Assembly: GCA_900544075.1 (NCBI GenBank) | Contig: UQTJ01000010.1 | Location: 38,101-102,100, forward strand | DNA from: an uncultured Bacteroides sp. | GTDB taxonomy: Bacteria > Bacteroidota > Bacteroidia > Bacteroidales > Bacteroidaceae | Direction of reading: 5' to 3' | Length of the DNA: 64,000 bases | Shown here: positions 9,717-18,573 of the stretch, one piece after another | How the letters are laid out: every line of letters starts with the position of its first letter | Position numbering within the stretch: the first letter of the stretch is position 1 | Notes under the pieces: generated by a model | What the model was told of the DNA's origin: nothing | Seen by the model: only the letters and a program-made list of their open reading frames with translations | Database searches by the model: none | Made by a program: the position numbers and the translations under genes

Positions 9717-10790
9717 ATGAAAAGAAGAAAATTACTATGTCTGCCGGCATTACTGCTATGCCTGTTGTGTTCATGCAGCGAACAGAAAAAAACATCTTTA
9801 CCTATTCACAGTGTTGAAATAACGACTCCTGTGCCATCATGTAAGACAACAACCAAAAGTTATCCAGGAATTGTACGTGAGGCTCATGAAATAAGTCTGG
9901 GATTTAAAACTGCCGGACAGATAAAAAGTATTCACGTAAAAGAAGGGGATTATGTAAGCAAAGGTGAGTTACTTGCCGAACTTGATGACTGGGATTATCT
10001 TCTCGGAGTAGAGGCACTGCAGATACAATACGACCAGCTGAAAGACGAAGTGGCAAGAACAAAAAAGCTGTTTGAACAGAAAAGTGTTTCTGCAAATGAT
10101 TATGAAAAGGCATCTGCCGGACTCAGACAACTTGGAGTGCAGCTGCATGTAAACAAAAACAAACTGGAATATACCAGACTGTATGCACCGGAAGACGGAT
10201 ATATACAGTCGGTAAATTTCTCACCTGCAGAAATGGTCGATGCCGGTACAGCAATGTTTACTTTCCTCGACGTATCGCATCTGGAAGTAAAAACAGATTT
10301 ACCGTCAAATACTTTTAAAAATATTGACAATGTAGCAAGCTACGACTGTATGATTTCATCGGAAAAAGAATCACAGACATATCCCATGGACTTTTTAAGC
10401 CTGTCACCGAAAGCCGACGGAAACCAGCTATATCAGCTAATTCTGAAATTCAGAGAGAAACCGGAAAAACAGATTACTCCCGGAATGAACATTGAGGTAC
10501 GTCTGACTATAAATGAAGGGAATGACAGTAAGGAGGGATTCAAGATTCCTGCCTGCTCGATATTCAAAAGCAGTGACAACTCATGTGTATGGGTACTGAA
10601 AGAGGATTCTACAATAGAGAAAAGAATTATAACCATTGATAATAACTTTTCAGGAGAACAGGTTGCAGTAACAAAAGGCCTTGACGGAACAGAAAAGATT
10701 GTACGTGCAGGTGTAAACTCACTACAGGAAGGAGAGAAAGTTACAGTCATAGAGCAACCTGAAAAAAGTAATGTCGGAGGACTGATATGA
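9717..10790 (+). CDS. RND efflux periplasmic adaptor (membrane fusion) lipoprotein
   Basis: The protein links an inner membrane RND pump to a TolC channel. From ATG 9717 it has 357 residues with a lipobox ending at Cys20 (LLCSC). The lipoyl/barrel-sandwich halves are seen as FKTAGQIKSIHVKEGDYVSKGELLAELDD and LYAPEDGYIQSVNFSPAEMV, separated by a short coiled coil (about residues 95-140). The membrane-proximal domain follows (GFKIPACSIF...VWVLKEDS). A TTG at 9711 would lengthen it by two residues, but ATG is favoured. The stop overlaps the pump start (ATGA), so the two are translationally coupled. Substrate unknown. Confidence 0.93.
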   Translation: MKRRKLLCLPALLLCLLCSCSEQKKTSLPIHSVEITTPVPSCKTTTKSYPGIVREAHEISLGFKTAGQIKSIHVKEGDYVSKGELLAELDDWDYLLGVEALQIQYDQLKDEVARTKKLFEQKSVSANDYEKASAGLRQLGVQLHVNKNKLEYTRLYAPEDGYIQSVNFSPAEMVDAGTAMFTFLDVSHLEVKTDLPSNTFKNIDNVASYDCMISSEKESQTYPMDFLSLSPKADGNQLYQLILKFREKPEKQITPGMNIEVRLTINEGNDSKEGFKIPACSIFKSSDNSCVWVLKEDSTIEKRIITIDNNFSGEQVAVTKGLDGTEKIVRAGVNSLQEGEKVTVIEQPEKSNVGGLI

Positions 10791-13700
10791 TAAGAATTAC
10801 AGAATACTTTATGAAACGGCCAATGCAATTCTGGTCGTTCGTAACGGCTATAATAATTGCCGGAATACTTTCTTTCATCCAGATGCCAAAACTTGAAGAC
10901 CCGGCAGTCTCAGCAAAGCAGGCTATGGTTATAGTACCATATCCGGGAGCAAGCGCACACGAAACGGAGCTTAAAGTAGCTCTGATGATGGAAGAGGAAT
11001 TGCGCGCACTGCCTGACGTAAACAAGATAAAGACCGAATGCAGAAACGGAATGGCAATGTTTACGGTGGAATTCCAGATGACCGTCCTTACCAAAGATCT
11101 GGAACAGCATTTCGACCTGCTGCGCCGCAAGGTAAACGATGCATCATCCAGGCTTCCTCAGGGATGTTATGACCCTATAGTGATAGACGACATGATGGAC
11201 GTTTACGGTATCTTCTACGCATTTACCGCCGACGGATATGATTATCCGGAAATGTACAAATATGCACAAATGATAAAGCGTGAACTGTCCGGCGTAAAAG
11301 GCGTTAAACGAATAAATATTGTAGGAAACCGTGACGAGGTAATAAATATCACTCTGTCAAAAGAGCAGATTTCAAGAAACGGAGTGATACCTACACAAAT
11401 CATGTCCACTTTGCAGGGAGCTTTCAAGACAGTAAATGCCGGAAAATATCAGAGCGGAAAAGAACTTATTCCTATTTATGTGGACTCCGAAAGCAAGGAT
11501 GAAAACGACATCAGGAATCTCCTGATACAGACCACAGACGGAAAAACTCTAAGATTAGGAGATATAGCCAAAATAGAAAGGACATACTCCGAGCCTCAAA
11601 GGAACGGTTTCTTCGTCAACGGCAAGCCGGCGCTCGCAATTTGTATAGCAATGGAATCGTCGGCCATAGTACCTGACGTAGGAAAGGCTGTCGATAAGCG
11701 TCTTGATGAAGTAATGAAGAATATCCCGGAGGGAATGAACACTGAGAAGATATTTTTCCAGCCTGATAAAGTGGAGGATGCCATTTCTTCATTTATGTGG
11801 AATCTGGTGGAATCAGTAGCCATAGTAATACTGGTACTTATATTCACTATGGGATTCCGTAGCGGTCTTATTATCGGATTTGGTCTGATACTTACGGTTG
11901 CCGTATCTTTCCCTATACTGTTGGTATGCGGAACCACACTTCAACGAATATCATTGGGAGCATTCATAGTGGCTATGGGTATGCTTGTGGATAATGCCGT
12001 GGTAATAATGGACGGTATTCTTATTGACAAAAAACGAGGACTTGCGCCAAAGAACTACCTCTACAGAATAGGGCAGAACACAGCCATGCCGCTGCTTGGT
12101 GCCACCATCATTGCGGCATCAACATTCCTGTGTGTCTATCTGTCGCCCGATTCGGCAGGAGAGTATTCAGGCGACCTGTTCCTGGTATTATGTGTAAGTC
12201 TTCTGGCAAGCTGGATACTGGCTCTTGTGCAAGTACCTGTATGCGCAAAGACATGGTTGCCGGCAAGGGAACATACTGCCGAAAATGGTAATAAAACAGT
12301 AATGAATTCACCTGTACACAAGTTTGTACGTGGCACTATATCACGACTTATAGAATACAAAAAAACGGCCATAGGAGTTGCATTTGCAATACTTATATTG
12401 TGTTTTGCCGGAATGAACAAAGTCAAGAATCTGTTTTTCCCTGATTTCGACTATAAACAGTATGTAGTGGAATGCTTTTTCCCTTCCGCCACCAGTCCGG
12501 ATGTGGTACGTGACAAACTTCTTGAGATGAGCAATCTGTTGTCCGAACGCAAGGATATAGAAAGAATTGCTGTCAGTCAGGGAAGCGCACCTGCACATTA
12601 TTGTCTTGTCAGACCGATGACTTCCGGAGGCGACTGTTACGGCGAACTGATTATCGACTGCAAAGACTATAATACAGTAGTGAAACAGATACCCGAAGTA
12701 AGACGTGAATTGAGAGAAAAATATCCTGACGCATACATACGTTGCAGGAAGTATAATTTCTCAATCTCCACATCACATACTGTAGAGGTGGAATTTGCCG
12801 GTCCGGACCCTGCCGTACTGAAAGAATTGAGCTGCAAGGCAGAGGATATAATGAGAAAATGCGAGTATGTTGACCCGTATTCCGTACAAAACAATTGGAA
12901 GCCATACGGCAAATCGTACGTCACAAAATATTTACAACAAGACGCACTGCGTTCAGGAGTGGGAAGAAGTGATATTGCCAATGCCCTTATGGCTGCCACA
13001 GACGGAATGCCGGTAGGAGCAATAAATGATAAAGACAAGACTATCGTGGTAAACATGCTTGTAAGAAACGAAGACGGAAGCCGTATATACGATTTGAACG
13101 ATATTCCTGTATGGAGCATGATGAACCTTCATATGTCTAATGACGAGCTTAACTCGGCCATTGCAGGAGGGAAAGGGATGAGCGAGCTGCAGGATAAAAT
13201 TTTCCGTGCCACACCTCTAAGCCGCGTAGCTGAAGGAATAACTATGGAATGGGATGAAGACATCGTTATGCGCCTAAACGGACAAAGGGTTATAGAGACA
13301 GAATGTGACCCTAACTCAGAAATTGACGAAGCCACACCGGCAAAAGTAGTGGAATCAATAAAAGAGGAGATTGAAGCTATTGACTTACCGGCTGGATACA
13401 GCATGAGATGGGTAGGCGAAGGAGAAATACAGGGAGAAGCCATCAACAACTTGATGAAATATGTACCTATTACTATCTTCATTATCCTTGCCATTCTTCT
13501 TTTGCTGTTCAACAGCTGGAAAAAGGTTATACTCATTCTGATATGCTTCCCGTTCGTATTTTGCGGCATTGTCCCTTCATTATTGATAACAAACCAGCCT
13601 ATGACATTTATGGCAATTATAGGTATGATGGGGCTGATAGGTATGATGGTCAAGAATGCAATCGTACTTGTGGATGAAATAAACAGACTTCAAACTGAAG

Positions 13701-13927
13701 AAAAGAAAATGCCATATACTGCTGTCATCGAAGCCACAGTATCCAGAGTTCGCCCGGTATTGATGGCATCACTTACCACAATTGTAGGTATGATACCTCT
13801 GATTACCGACCCGATGTACAGCTCTATGGCTATCACCATAATGGGAGGACTGGCAGTAGGTACACTTATCACATTGATATTGTTACCTATCTTCTATACG
13901 GTACTTTTCAATATAAAGAGAGCTTAA
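10787..13927 (+). CDS. RND family multidrug-type efflux pump, inner membrane subunit
   Basis: A 1046-residue AcrB/AcrD/AcrF-type transporter that uses the proton gradient to export substrates through the adjacent adaptor and TolC-like channel. It shows the RND duplication: TM1 (FWSFVTAIIIAGILSFIQMP), large periplasmic loops, TM2-6 (about 330-475), then TM7 and TM8-12 (YVPITIFIILAILLLLFNSW onward). The fourth-helix motif reads GMLVDNAVVIMDG with D402 and N403; AcrB has two aspartates there, whereas a D-N pair occurs in a number of other RND proteins. Length is normal. It is the middle gene of the operon, and substrates cannot be predicted from sequence. Confidence 0.95.
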   Translation: MIRITEYFMKRPMQFWSFVTAIIIAGILSFIQMPKLEDPAVSAKQAMVIVPYPGASAHETELKVALMMEEELRALPDVNKIKTECRNGMAMFTVEFQMTVLTKDLEQHFDLLRRKVNDASSRLPQGCYDPIVIDDMMDVYGIFYAFTADGYDYPEMYKYAQMIKRELSGVKGVKRINIVGNRDEVINITLSKEQISRNGVIPTQIMSTLQGAFKTVNAGKYQSGKELIPIYVDSESKDENDIRNLLIQTTDGKTLRLGDIAKIERTYSEPQRNGFFVNGKPALAICIAMESSAIVPDVGKAVDKRLDEVMKNIPEGMNTEKIFFQPDKVEDAISSFMWNLVESVAIVILVLIFTMGFRSGLIIGFGLILTVAVSFPILLVCGTTLQRISLGAFIVAMGMLVDNAVVIMDGILIDKKRGLAPKNYLYRIGQNTAMPLLGATIIAASTFLCVYLSPDSAGEYSGDLFLVLCVSLLASWILALVQVPVCAKTWLPAREHTAENGNKTVMNSPVHKFVRGTISRLIEYKKTAIGVAFAILILCFAGMNKVKNLFFPDFDYKQYVVECFFPSATSPDVVRDKLLEMSNLLSERKDIERIAVSQGSAPAHYCLVRPMTSGGDCYGELIIDCKDYNTVVKQIPEVRRELREKYPDAYIRCRKYNFSISTSHTVEVEFAGPDPAVLKELSCKAEDIMRKCEYVDPYSVQNNWKPYGKSYVTKYLQQDALRSGVGRSDIANALMAATDGMPVGAINDKDKTIVVNMLVRNEDGSRIYDLNDIPVWSMMNLHMSNDELNSAIAGGKGMSELQDKIFRATPLSRVAEGITMEWDEDIVMRLNGQRVIETECDPNSEIDEATPAKVVESIKEEIEAIDLPAGYSMRWVGEGEIQGEAINNLMKYVPITIFIILAILLLLFNSWKKVILILICFPFVFCGIVPSLLITNQPMTFMAIIGMMGLIGMMVKNAIVLVDEINRLQTEEKKMPYTAVIEATVSRVRPVLMASLTTIVGMIPLITDPMYSSMAITIMGGLAVGTLITLILLPIFYTVLFNIKRA

Positions 13928-13951
13928 TTACATACATCAATCTTTATAAAA

Positions 13952-15301
13952 ATGATAAACAGATTTTTTCAAATATTATTTACAACAACTGTTTTTATGT
14001 TTATCCAGAATATAAACATAAAAGCACAGGAGACTATAAAGCTAAATCTGGCTTCGTGCCGGAATATGGCTTTATCGCAAAGCGAATCTCTGCAACAGGC
14101 TGAACATAAATACCAGCAATCGCAGCTGGACAATAAAATAGCAACTTCGGCTTTCCTGCCGAAAATCGAGGCTTCAGCCACCGGAACATACATATTCCCG
14201 GATATGGACATGATGGGTATGGATCTCAGAATGCGGGGAATGTATATGGCAGGAATAACCCTTACTCAACCACTATACGCAGGAGGAAAGATAATGACAG
14301 GAAAGAAACTGTCAAAATTAGGAGAGTCTATAGCAGCCGAACAGAAAAGGATGACAATGATGGACGTGCTGGTAGAAGCCGACAATGCTTACTGGACACT
14401 GATTGCCGTCAGACAAAAGGTAAAAATGCTGGACAGTTATAAAGAACAGATGGACTCGCTGTATTCTCAAGTGAAAACCGCTGTCGGGGCAGGGCTGAGC
14501 ACCGAGAACGAACTGCTTAGGATAGAAGCAAGCAGAAGCGACATTTTATACCAGATACAGAAGGCAAAGAACGGAGAGGACTTATGCCGCATGTCGCTAT
14601 GCAGAATTACCGGCATTGACTCAAATGCAGAACTTGAGCTTACTGACACGACGATACACGTTAATGAGCCTGGACTTCTGACAGCGGATATTAACGAACG
14701 CCCTGAACTCAATCTACTCAAGCATCAGATGGATGCCACCCAAAAGCAAATACAGATGTCGCGTGCAAACATGCTGCCAACAGTAGGACTTGTGGCAGGA
14801 TATACATATTACGGCAATATCAAGCTTAACAGTATGGTTGACGCAGGCAACGGAACCATGATGCCGTACTCACAGGAATTCCGCGATGGGTTAGGGGCTG
14901 TAATGTTGTCTGTAAATATTCCGATATTCGAGTGGGGTGCAAATCTGAAGAAAGTGAAAAAGGCAAAGCTTGATTTCAAAAATGCAGAACTGGAATTAAG
15001 CAGGAACTCACGGCTTATGACTTTGGAAGCTCAAAGCGCTCTGAAAAATGTTTACGACGGTTACCAACTTATCAAGACAGCAGAAGTTGGACTTAAACAG
15101 GCGGAGGAAAATTTGAGAGTAACCAATAACAAATACAATGTTTCGATGGCACTGCTTACTGACTTGCTCGATGCACAGTCGCAGTGGAAACAGGCGAAAA
15201 GCAATCTCATCGAAGCACAAACACAGTATAAAATTTATGAAACCGAGTATTTAAGGGCAACCGGAAGGTTAAATCAGGATTTTTCTCCGGATTGCCAATA
15301 A
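13952..15301 (+). CDS. TolC family outer membrane efflux channel
   Basis: A 449-residue outer membrane factor with a signal peptide ending near NIKAQ (about residue 25). It has the duplicated helical hairpin pattern of TolC, with long amphipathic heptads (VKMLDSYKEQMDSLYSQVKTAVGAGLSTENELL and AEVGLKQAEENLRVTNNKYNVSMALLTDLLDAQSQ). The motif NKYNVSMALLTDLLDA is the classic OEP repeat end. It is third in the efflux operon, 24 bases after the pump gene, and completes the tripartite exporter. Confidence 0.93.
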   Translation: MINRFFQILFTTTVFMFIQNINIKAQETIKLNLASCRNMALSQSESLQQAEHKYQQSQLDNKIATSAFLPKIEASATGTYIFPDMDMMGMDLRMRGMYMAGITLTQPLYAGGKIMTGKKLSKLGESIAAEQKRMTMMDVLVEADNAYWTLIAVRQKVKMLDSYKEQMDSLYSQVKTAVGAGLSTENELLRIEASRSDILYQIQKAKNGEDLCRMSLCRITGIDSNAELELTDTTIHVNEPGLLTADINERPELNLLKHQMDATQKQIQMSRANMLPTVGLVAGYTYYGNIKLNSMVDAGNGTMMPYSQEFRDGLGAVMLSVNIPIFEWGANLKKVKKAKLDFKNAELELSRNSRLMTLEAQSALKNVYDGYQLIKTAEVGLKQAEENLRVTNNKYNVSMALLTDLLDAQSQWKQAKSNLIEAQTQYKIYETEYLRATGRLNQDFSPDCQ

Positions 15302-15445
15302 TTACCCCCCCAAACAGATAATATCAAAAAGATAGCCACACACAAACATTCTTAATACTTATGTTAGATATAGTGCTGTATTACGAATATTTTATTAACA
15401 GAATGCTATAAAATAGTATATAATACAGTTATTGCCAGGCTTGCG

Positions 15446-15497
15446 AGAATTAAAAAATCAGAGTCATCACGTACTGATACCCGATTTTTTTAATTCT
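15446..15497. terminator. Possible hairpin between convergent genes
   Basis: AGAATTAAAAAATC at 15446-15459 can pair with GATTTTTTTAATTCT at 15483-15497. The stem is mostly A/T with a 23-base interior, so its strength is doubtful. It lies between the end of the efflux operon and the DUF3810 stop. The remainder of 15302-15489 holds nothing recognisable. Confidence 0.4.
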
Positions 15498-16551
15498 CAG
15501 CAAGCATTTTTATACCTTCATCGGGCAACGACAACAAAAGACCGATAACCTCGGCATAATTTTTCTGTCCGGACGAAATTCTGTTACCCTTCAGATAGAA
15601 TTCATACATTGCCGACTGAATCTCGCCAAGCAACGGACTATAGAGAGAGGACCAATGCTCGCGCTTCTCCTTATACTGGTTTATCACTTCCGGCCGGACA
15701 CCGGAAATCCAATTTTTATAATCCTCTTCATTCAACAGACCTCGCGCATTCATCAGCACGTATGGAAAGAGTCCGAAATAACCGCTGTACTTAATCTCCG
15801 CATCGGAAGAAAGGAGACAGGTCTGATATGCCCAAAGATTTGCTTCCGCCTCGCTGCTTATTCCCAAAAGATGGGAAAGTTCGTGAGCGTATGTGAAAGG
15901 ATACTCCAACGGAGTAATCTGCATATTGATATGCGACTCGGCAAAGAACGGTCCCATAAACCCAAAAACACCAGAACCGGAATAAAGAGAATTGAAAAGC
16001 AGTGTCTTTGGATGTTGAAACGAACGGGGAGTGGCAAGCCCGTAAACATCAGACACTTTTTTGTAAGATAATTTTATTTCTTCATGAACATGCTCTGCAG
16101 ATACGGTATCAATATTGCAACAGTATCTGTTCAGACTGTCGGTATATGAATACAGAAAATCTTTAAAACGCTGTTCATCGTATTTAGCAGGAGAGACACC
16201 GGCCCTTGTGAAAAAACTCTCACGATAATAGTTTATTCCCCAACCGATATAAAACCACACATATATCCATAAAAGTATTTCTGCCTCACGCAATAGAACC
16301 GTTCTCCATTTCAGTTTTCTGCGTATCCGCCATACAAACGGAAATACTACGACCGACAATATCATCAGTAAGACACCTATCTCATCAAGAGAAAACGGCA
16401 CAACGGATGATAATGCAGAAAGCACATATGACAATGCCGGATAAATGCTACGTGAATAAAACTCTGCGACACCGACATTCAGCGACGAGAGAATTACAAA
16501 CAGAAAGAGCAGCAGGAGCAGGGTCCAACGTAAATATTTAAACTTGAACAT
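15490..16551 (-). CDS. DUF3810 family membrane protein with a zinc-peptidase-like HExxH motif
   Basis: A 353-residue protein with three N-terminal membrane helices (about residues 8-28, 38-75 and 85-105) and a large soluble domain. The domain carries YTYAHELSHLLGISSEAEANLWAYQ, a HExxH plus downstream glutamates as in metallopeptidases, so zinc binding and proteolysis are plausible but not demonstrated. DUF3810 is widespread in Bacteroidetes. The gene is alone on the minus strand, convergent with the efflux operon and divergent from the next gene. Confidence 0.88.
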   Translation of the reverse strand: MFKFKYLRWTLLLLLFLFVILSSLNVGVAEFYSRSIYPALSYVLSALSSVVPFSLDEIGVLLMILSVVVFPFVWRIRRKLKWRTVLLREAEILLWIYVWFYIGWGINYYRESFFTRAGVSPAKYDEQRFKDFLYSYTDSLNRYCCNIDTVSAEHVHEEIKLSYKKVSDVYGLATPRSFQHPKTLLFNSLYSGSGVFGFMGPFFAESHINMQITPLEYPFTYAHELSHLLGISSEAEANLWAYQTCLLSSDAEIKYSGYFGLFPYVLMNARGLLNEEDYKNWISGVRPEVINQYKEKREHWSSLYSPLLGEIQSAMYEFYLKGNRISSGQKNYAEVIGLLLSLPDEGIKMLAEN

Positions 16552-16555
16552 ATAT

Positions 16556-16592
16556 TTTTGAGTTTGTAAGTTTTTAAGTTTGTGAGTTTAAG
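16556..16592. repeat. Degenerate AGTTTGTAAGTTTTTAAG leader repeat
   Basis: Directly upstream of the DUF3810 start, the plus strand reads as three to four imperfect copies of AAGTTTGTGAG/AAGTTTTTAAG. A similar run lies upstream of the PfkB kinase at 36430-36476. In the transcripts of both genes it becomes an A/C-rich leader of AACTTACAAACT type. Confidence 0.55.
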
Positions 16593-16627
16593 TAACGGCA
16601 AAATTATCTTTTTCTGATTAAAATACT

Positions 16628-16635
16628 TATTTTTG
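16628..16635 (+). promoter_or_regulatory. Candidate -7 box for the SpmA/SpmB-like gene
   Basis: TATTTTTG matches the Bacteroides TAnnTTTG -7 consensus 49 bases before the ATG at 16684. No TTTG is found at the -33 spacing, so the assignment rests on one box. Confidence 0.4.
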
Positions 16636-16683
16636 TAAAAGATTTTTCTAACTGATTTATAACCAAAAAACGATAAACGATTT

Positions 16684-17916
16684 ATGGTATTGAACTACAT
16701 CTGGATAGCATTTTTCCTTATCGCATTCATAGTGGCAGCAGTAAGACTTGTCTTTATGGGCGATACAGGTGTTTTTCCGGCTATCATCAATTCTACATTC
16801 GACTCGGCTAAGACAGCGTTCGACATCTCACTGGGACTGACAGGGGTGTTGTCTTTATGGCTCGGTATTATGAAAATAGGGGAACTTGGGGGAGTGATAA
16901 ATATGTTCTCAAGGGTACTGAGTCCGCTGTTTACGAAGCTGTTTCCCGATATACCGAAAGGACATCCTGTGACAGGAAGTATATTCATGAATCTTGCAGC
17001 CAATATGCTGGGACTGGACAATGCCGCCACTCCGTTAGGACTGAAAGCTATGGAAGGACTTCAGGAGCTGAACACAAAAAAGGATACTGCCAGCAATCCG
17101 ATGATAATGTTCCTTGTGCTGAATACCTCCGGACTTACCATAATTCCGATAAGCATAATGGTTTACAGAGCGCAACTTGGAGCCGCACAGCCTACAGATG
17201 TATTCGTACCGATACTGCTTGCTACGTTCTTTTCAACTCTGGCAGGTATTATCGCAGTAAGCGTTTATCAGAAAATAAATCTTCTGAACAGGACTATACT
17301 ACTGTTTTTGGGTGGAGCCAGCCTGTTCATAGCAGGTATAATATACTTCTTCACCACGCTTTCAAGAGAGATGATTGACATATATTCCACCACGACTGCA
17401 AATGTATTCCTGTTCCTGATTATTATCGGCTTTATACTTGCCGGGATACGCAAGAAGGTCAATGTTTACGATGCGTTTGTTGAGGGTGCGAAAGAAGGAT
17501 TTACCACAGCCGTAAGAATCATACCATATCTGGTAGCGATACTTGTAGCGATAGGGGTGTTCCGCGCTTCTGGAAGCATGGATTATATCATCAACGGAGT
17601 AGCCACATTGGTTGGCTGGTGCGGAATAGACAGCGAGTTTGTAGCGGCACTGCCTACAGCAATTATGAAACCATTGAGCGGAAGCGGGGCACGCGGACTC
17701 ATGGTTGATGCAATGACAACATACGGTGCAGATTCGTTCGTAGGACGTATGGCTTGTATCTTCCAAGGCTCTACAGATACCACATTCTATATCCTTGCCG
17801 TTTACTTCGGAAGTGTAGGAATAAGCAAGACAAGACATGCTGTTCCTTGCGGATTATTGGCTGACTTGGCAGGAATAATTTCAGCCATATTTATATGCTA
17901 TTTATTCTTCGGATAA
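16684..17916 (+). CDS. Nucleoside-recognition (Gate) domain membrane protein, SpmA-SpmB fusion type
   Basis: A 410-residue integral membrane protein with about eight to ten helices. It contains two Gate/nucleoside-recognition repeats. The first (about 40-150: SLGLTGVLSLWLGIMKIGELGG, NLAANMLGLDNAATPLGLKAM) resembles SpmA of spore formers, and the second (about 270-400: AVRIIPYLVAILVAIGVFRASG, IMKPLSGSGARGLMVDAM, FQGSTDTTFYILAVYFGSVG) resembles SpmB. Non-sporulating Bacteroidetes carry such fusions and the function is unknown; a transporter-like role is possible. The gene appears monocistronic, ending in a strong terminator. Confidence 0.85.
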   Translation: MVLNYIWIAFFLIAFIVAAVRLVFMGDTGVFPAIINSTFDSAKTAFDISLGLTGVLSLWLGIMKIGELGGVINMFSRVLSPLFTKLFPDIPKGHPVTGSIFMNLAANMLGLDNAATPLGLKAMEGLQELNTKKDTASNPMIMFLVLNTSGLTIIPISIMVYRAQLGAAQPTDVFVPILLATFFSTLAGIIAVSVYQKINLLNRTILLFLGGASLFIAGIIYFFTTLSREMIDIYSTTTANVFLFLIIIGFILAGIRKKVNVYDAFVEGAKEGFTTAVRIIPYLVAILVAIGVFRASGSMDYIINGVATLVGWCGIDSEFVAALPTAIMKPLSGSGARGLMVDAMTTYGADSFVGRMACIFQGSTDTTFYILAVYFGSVGISKTRHAVPCGLLADLAGIISAIFICYLFFG

Positions 17917-17979
17917 AACGCTTCGTCATTTTAATAAAAACGACGAAGCATTTTGAATGAAATGACGAAGCGTTTTTTT
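17915..17979 (+). terminator. Strong intrinsic terminator with a duplicated arm
   Basis: AAAACGCTTCGTCATTT at 17915-17931 pairs perfectly over 17 bp with AAATGACGAAGCGTTTT at 17960-17976, followed by more T residues. The loop contains an extra arm-like copy, ACGACGAAGCATTTT near 17940-17954, that can pair with the same left arm. Confidence 0.85.
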
Positions 17980-18029
17980 GAGGCGTTCAGACACGCAAAA
18001 AAAGGATTCAATAAATAAAAAAACGACAT

Positions 18030-18452
18030 ATGATAACTTATCAGACAGACGGGGTTGAAATGCCCGACATCAAAAAAAGAGAAACTACAGAATGGATAAA
18101 GGCAGTAGCCGCTTCGTACGGTGCGCGCGTGGGAGAGATTGCCTACATCTTCTGCTCGGACGAGAAGATTCTGGAAGTGAACAGACAGTATCTGCAACAT
18201 GATTATTACACTGACATCATCACTTTCGACTATTGCGAAGGCAAGCGAATATCAGGCGACCTGTTCATCAGCCTTGACACAGTAAGGACGAATGCCGAAC
18301 AGTTTGGTGCGGAGTACGATACGGAACTGCACCGAGTAATCATCCACGGTATCCTACACCTGTGCGGAATAAACGACAAGGGACCGGGAGAAAGAGAGAT
18401 AATGGAAGCGGCAGAGAACAAGGCACTGGATATGCTTAAGGAAATGAAATAA
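18030..18452 (+). CDS. ybeY: Endoribonuclease YbeY, rRNA maturation factor
   Basis: A 140-residue UPF0054 metalloprotein involved in 16S rRNA 3'-end processing and ribosome quality control. The metal-site segment reads HGILHLCGINDKG: H106 and H110 are kept, but the third family histidine is replaced by D116. To my knowledge this variant is usual in Bacteroidetes YbeY, so the enzyme is probably still active. The upstream DYYTDIITFDY segment matches the family's TDVLSFP region. A terminator follows, so it is not co-transcribed with mnmG. Confidence 0.93.
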   Translation: MITYQTDGVEMPDIKKRETTEWIKAVAASYGARVGEIAYIFCSDEKILEVNRQYLQHDYYTDIITFDYCEGKRISGDLFISLDTVRTNAEQFGAEYDTELHRVIIHGILHLCGINDKGPGEREIMEAAENKALDMLKEMK

Positions 18453-18467
18453 TTAGAACGAAAACAG

Positions 18468-18498
18468 GTAGGGCGAGAAATTCTCGCCCTACTTTGTT
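18468..18498 (+). terminator. Intrinsic terminator after ybeY
   Basis: GTAGGGCGAGAA at 18468-18479 and TTCTCGCCCTAC at 18481-18492 form a perfect 12-bp stem with almost no loop, followed by TTTGTT. Confidence 0.8.
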
Positions 18499-18539
18499 AA
18501 ATGATATTTGTAAGGGGGAAAAACAACGATAATTTTCAC

Positions 18540-18547
18540 TAATTTTG
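18540..18547 (+). promoter_or_regulatory. Candidate -7 box for mnmG
   Basis: TAATTTTG matches TAnnTTTG and lies 26 bases before the mnmG ATG. A TTTG at 18507-18510 is too far upstream (29 bases) for the usual -33 spacing. Confidence 0.5.
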
Positions 18548-18573
18548 CAACCAGTAACAAACATCATAATTCA

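Noticed and set aside
13408..13677. 89-codon plus-strand frame inside the RND pump gene
   Set aside because: An alternative frame inside a complete pump gene; no start context and no recognisable product.
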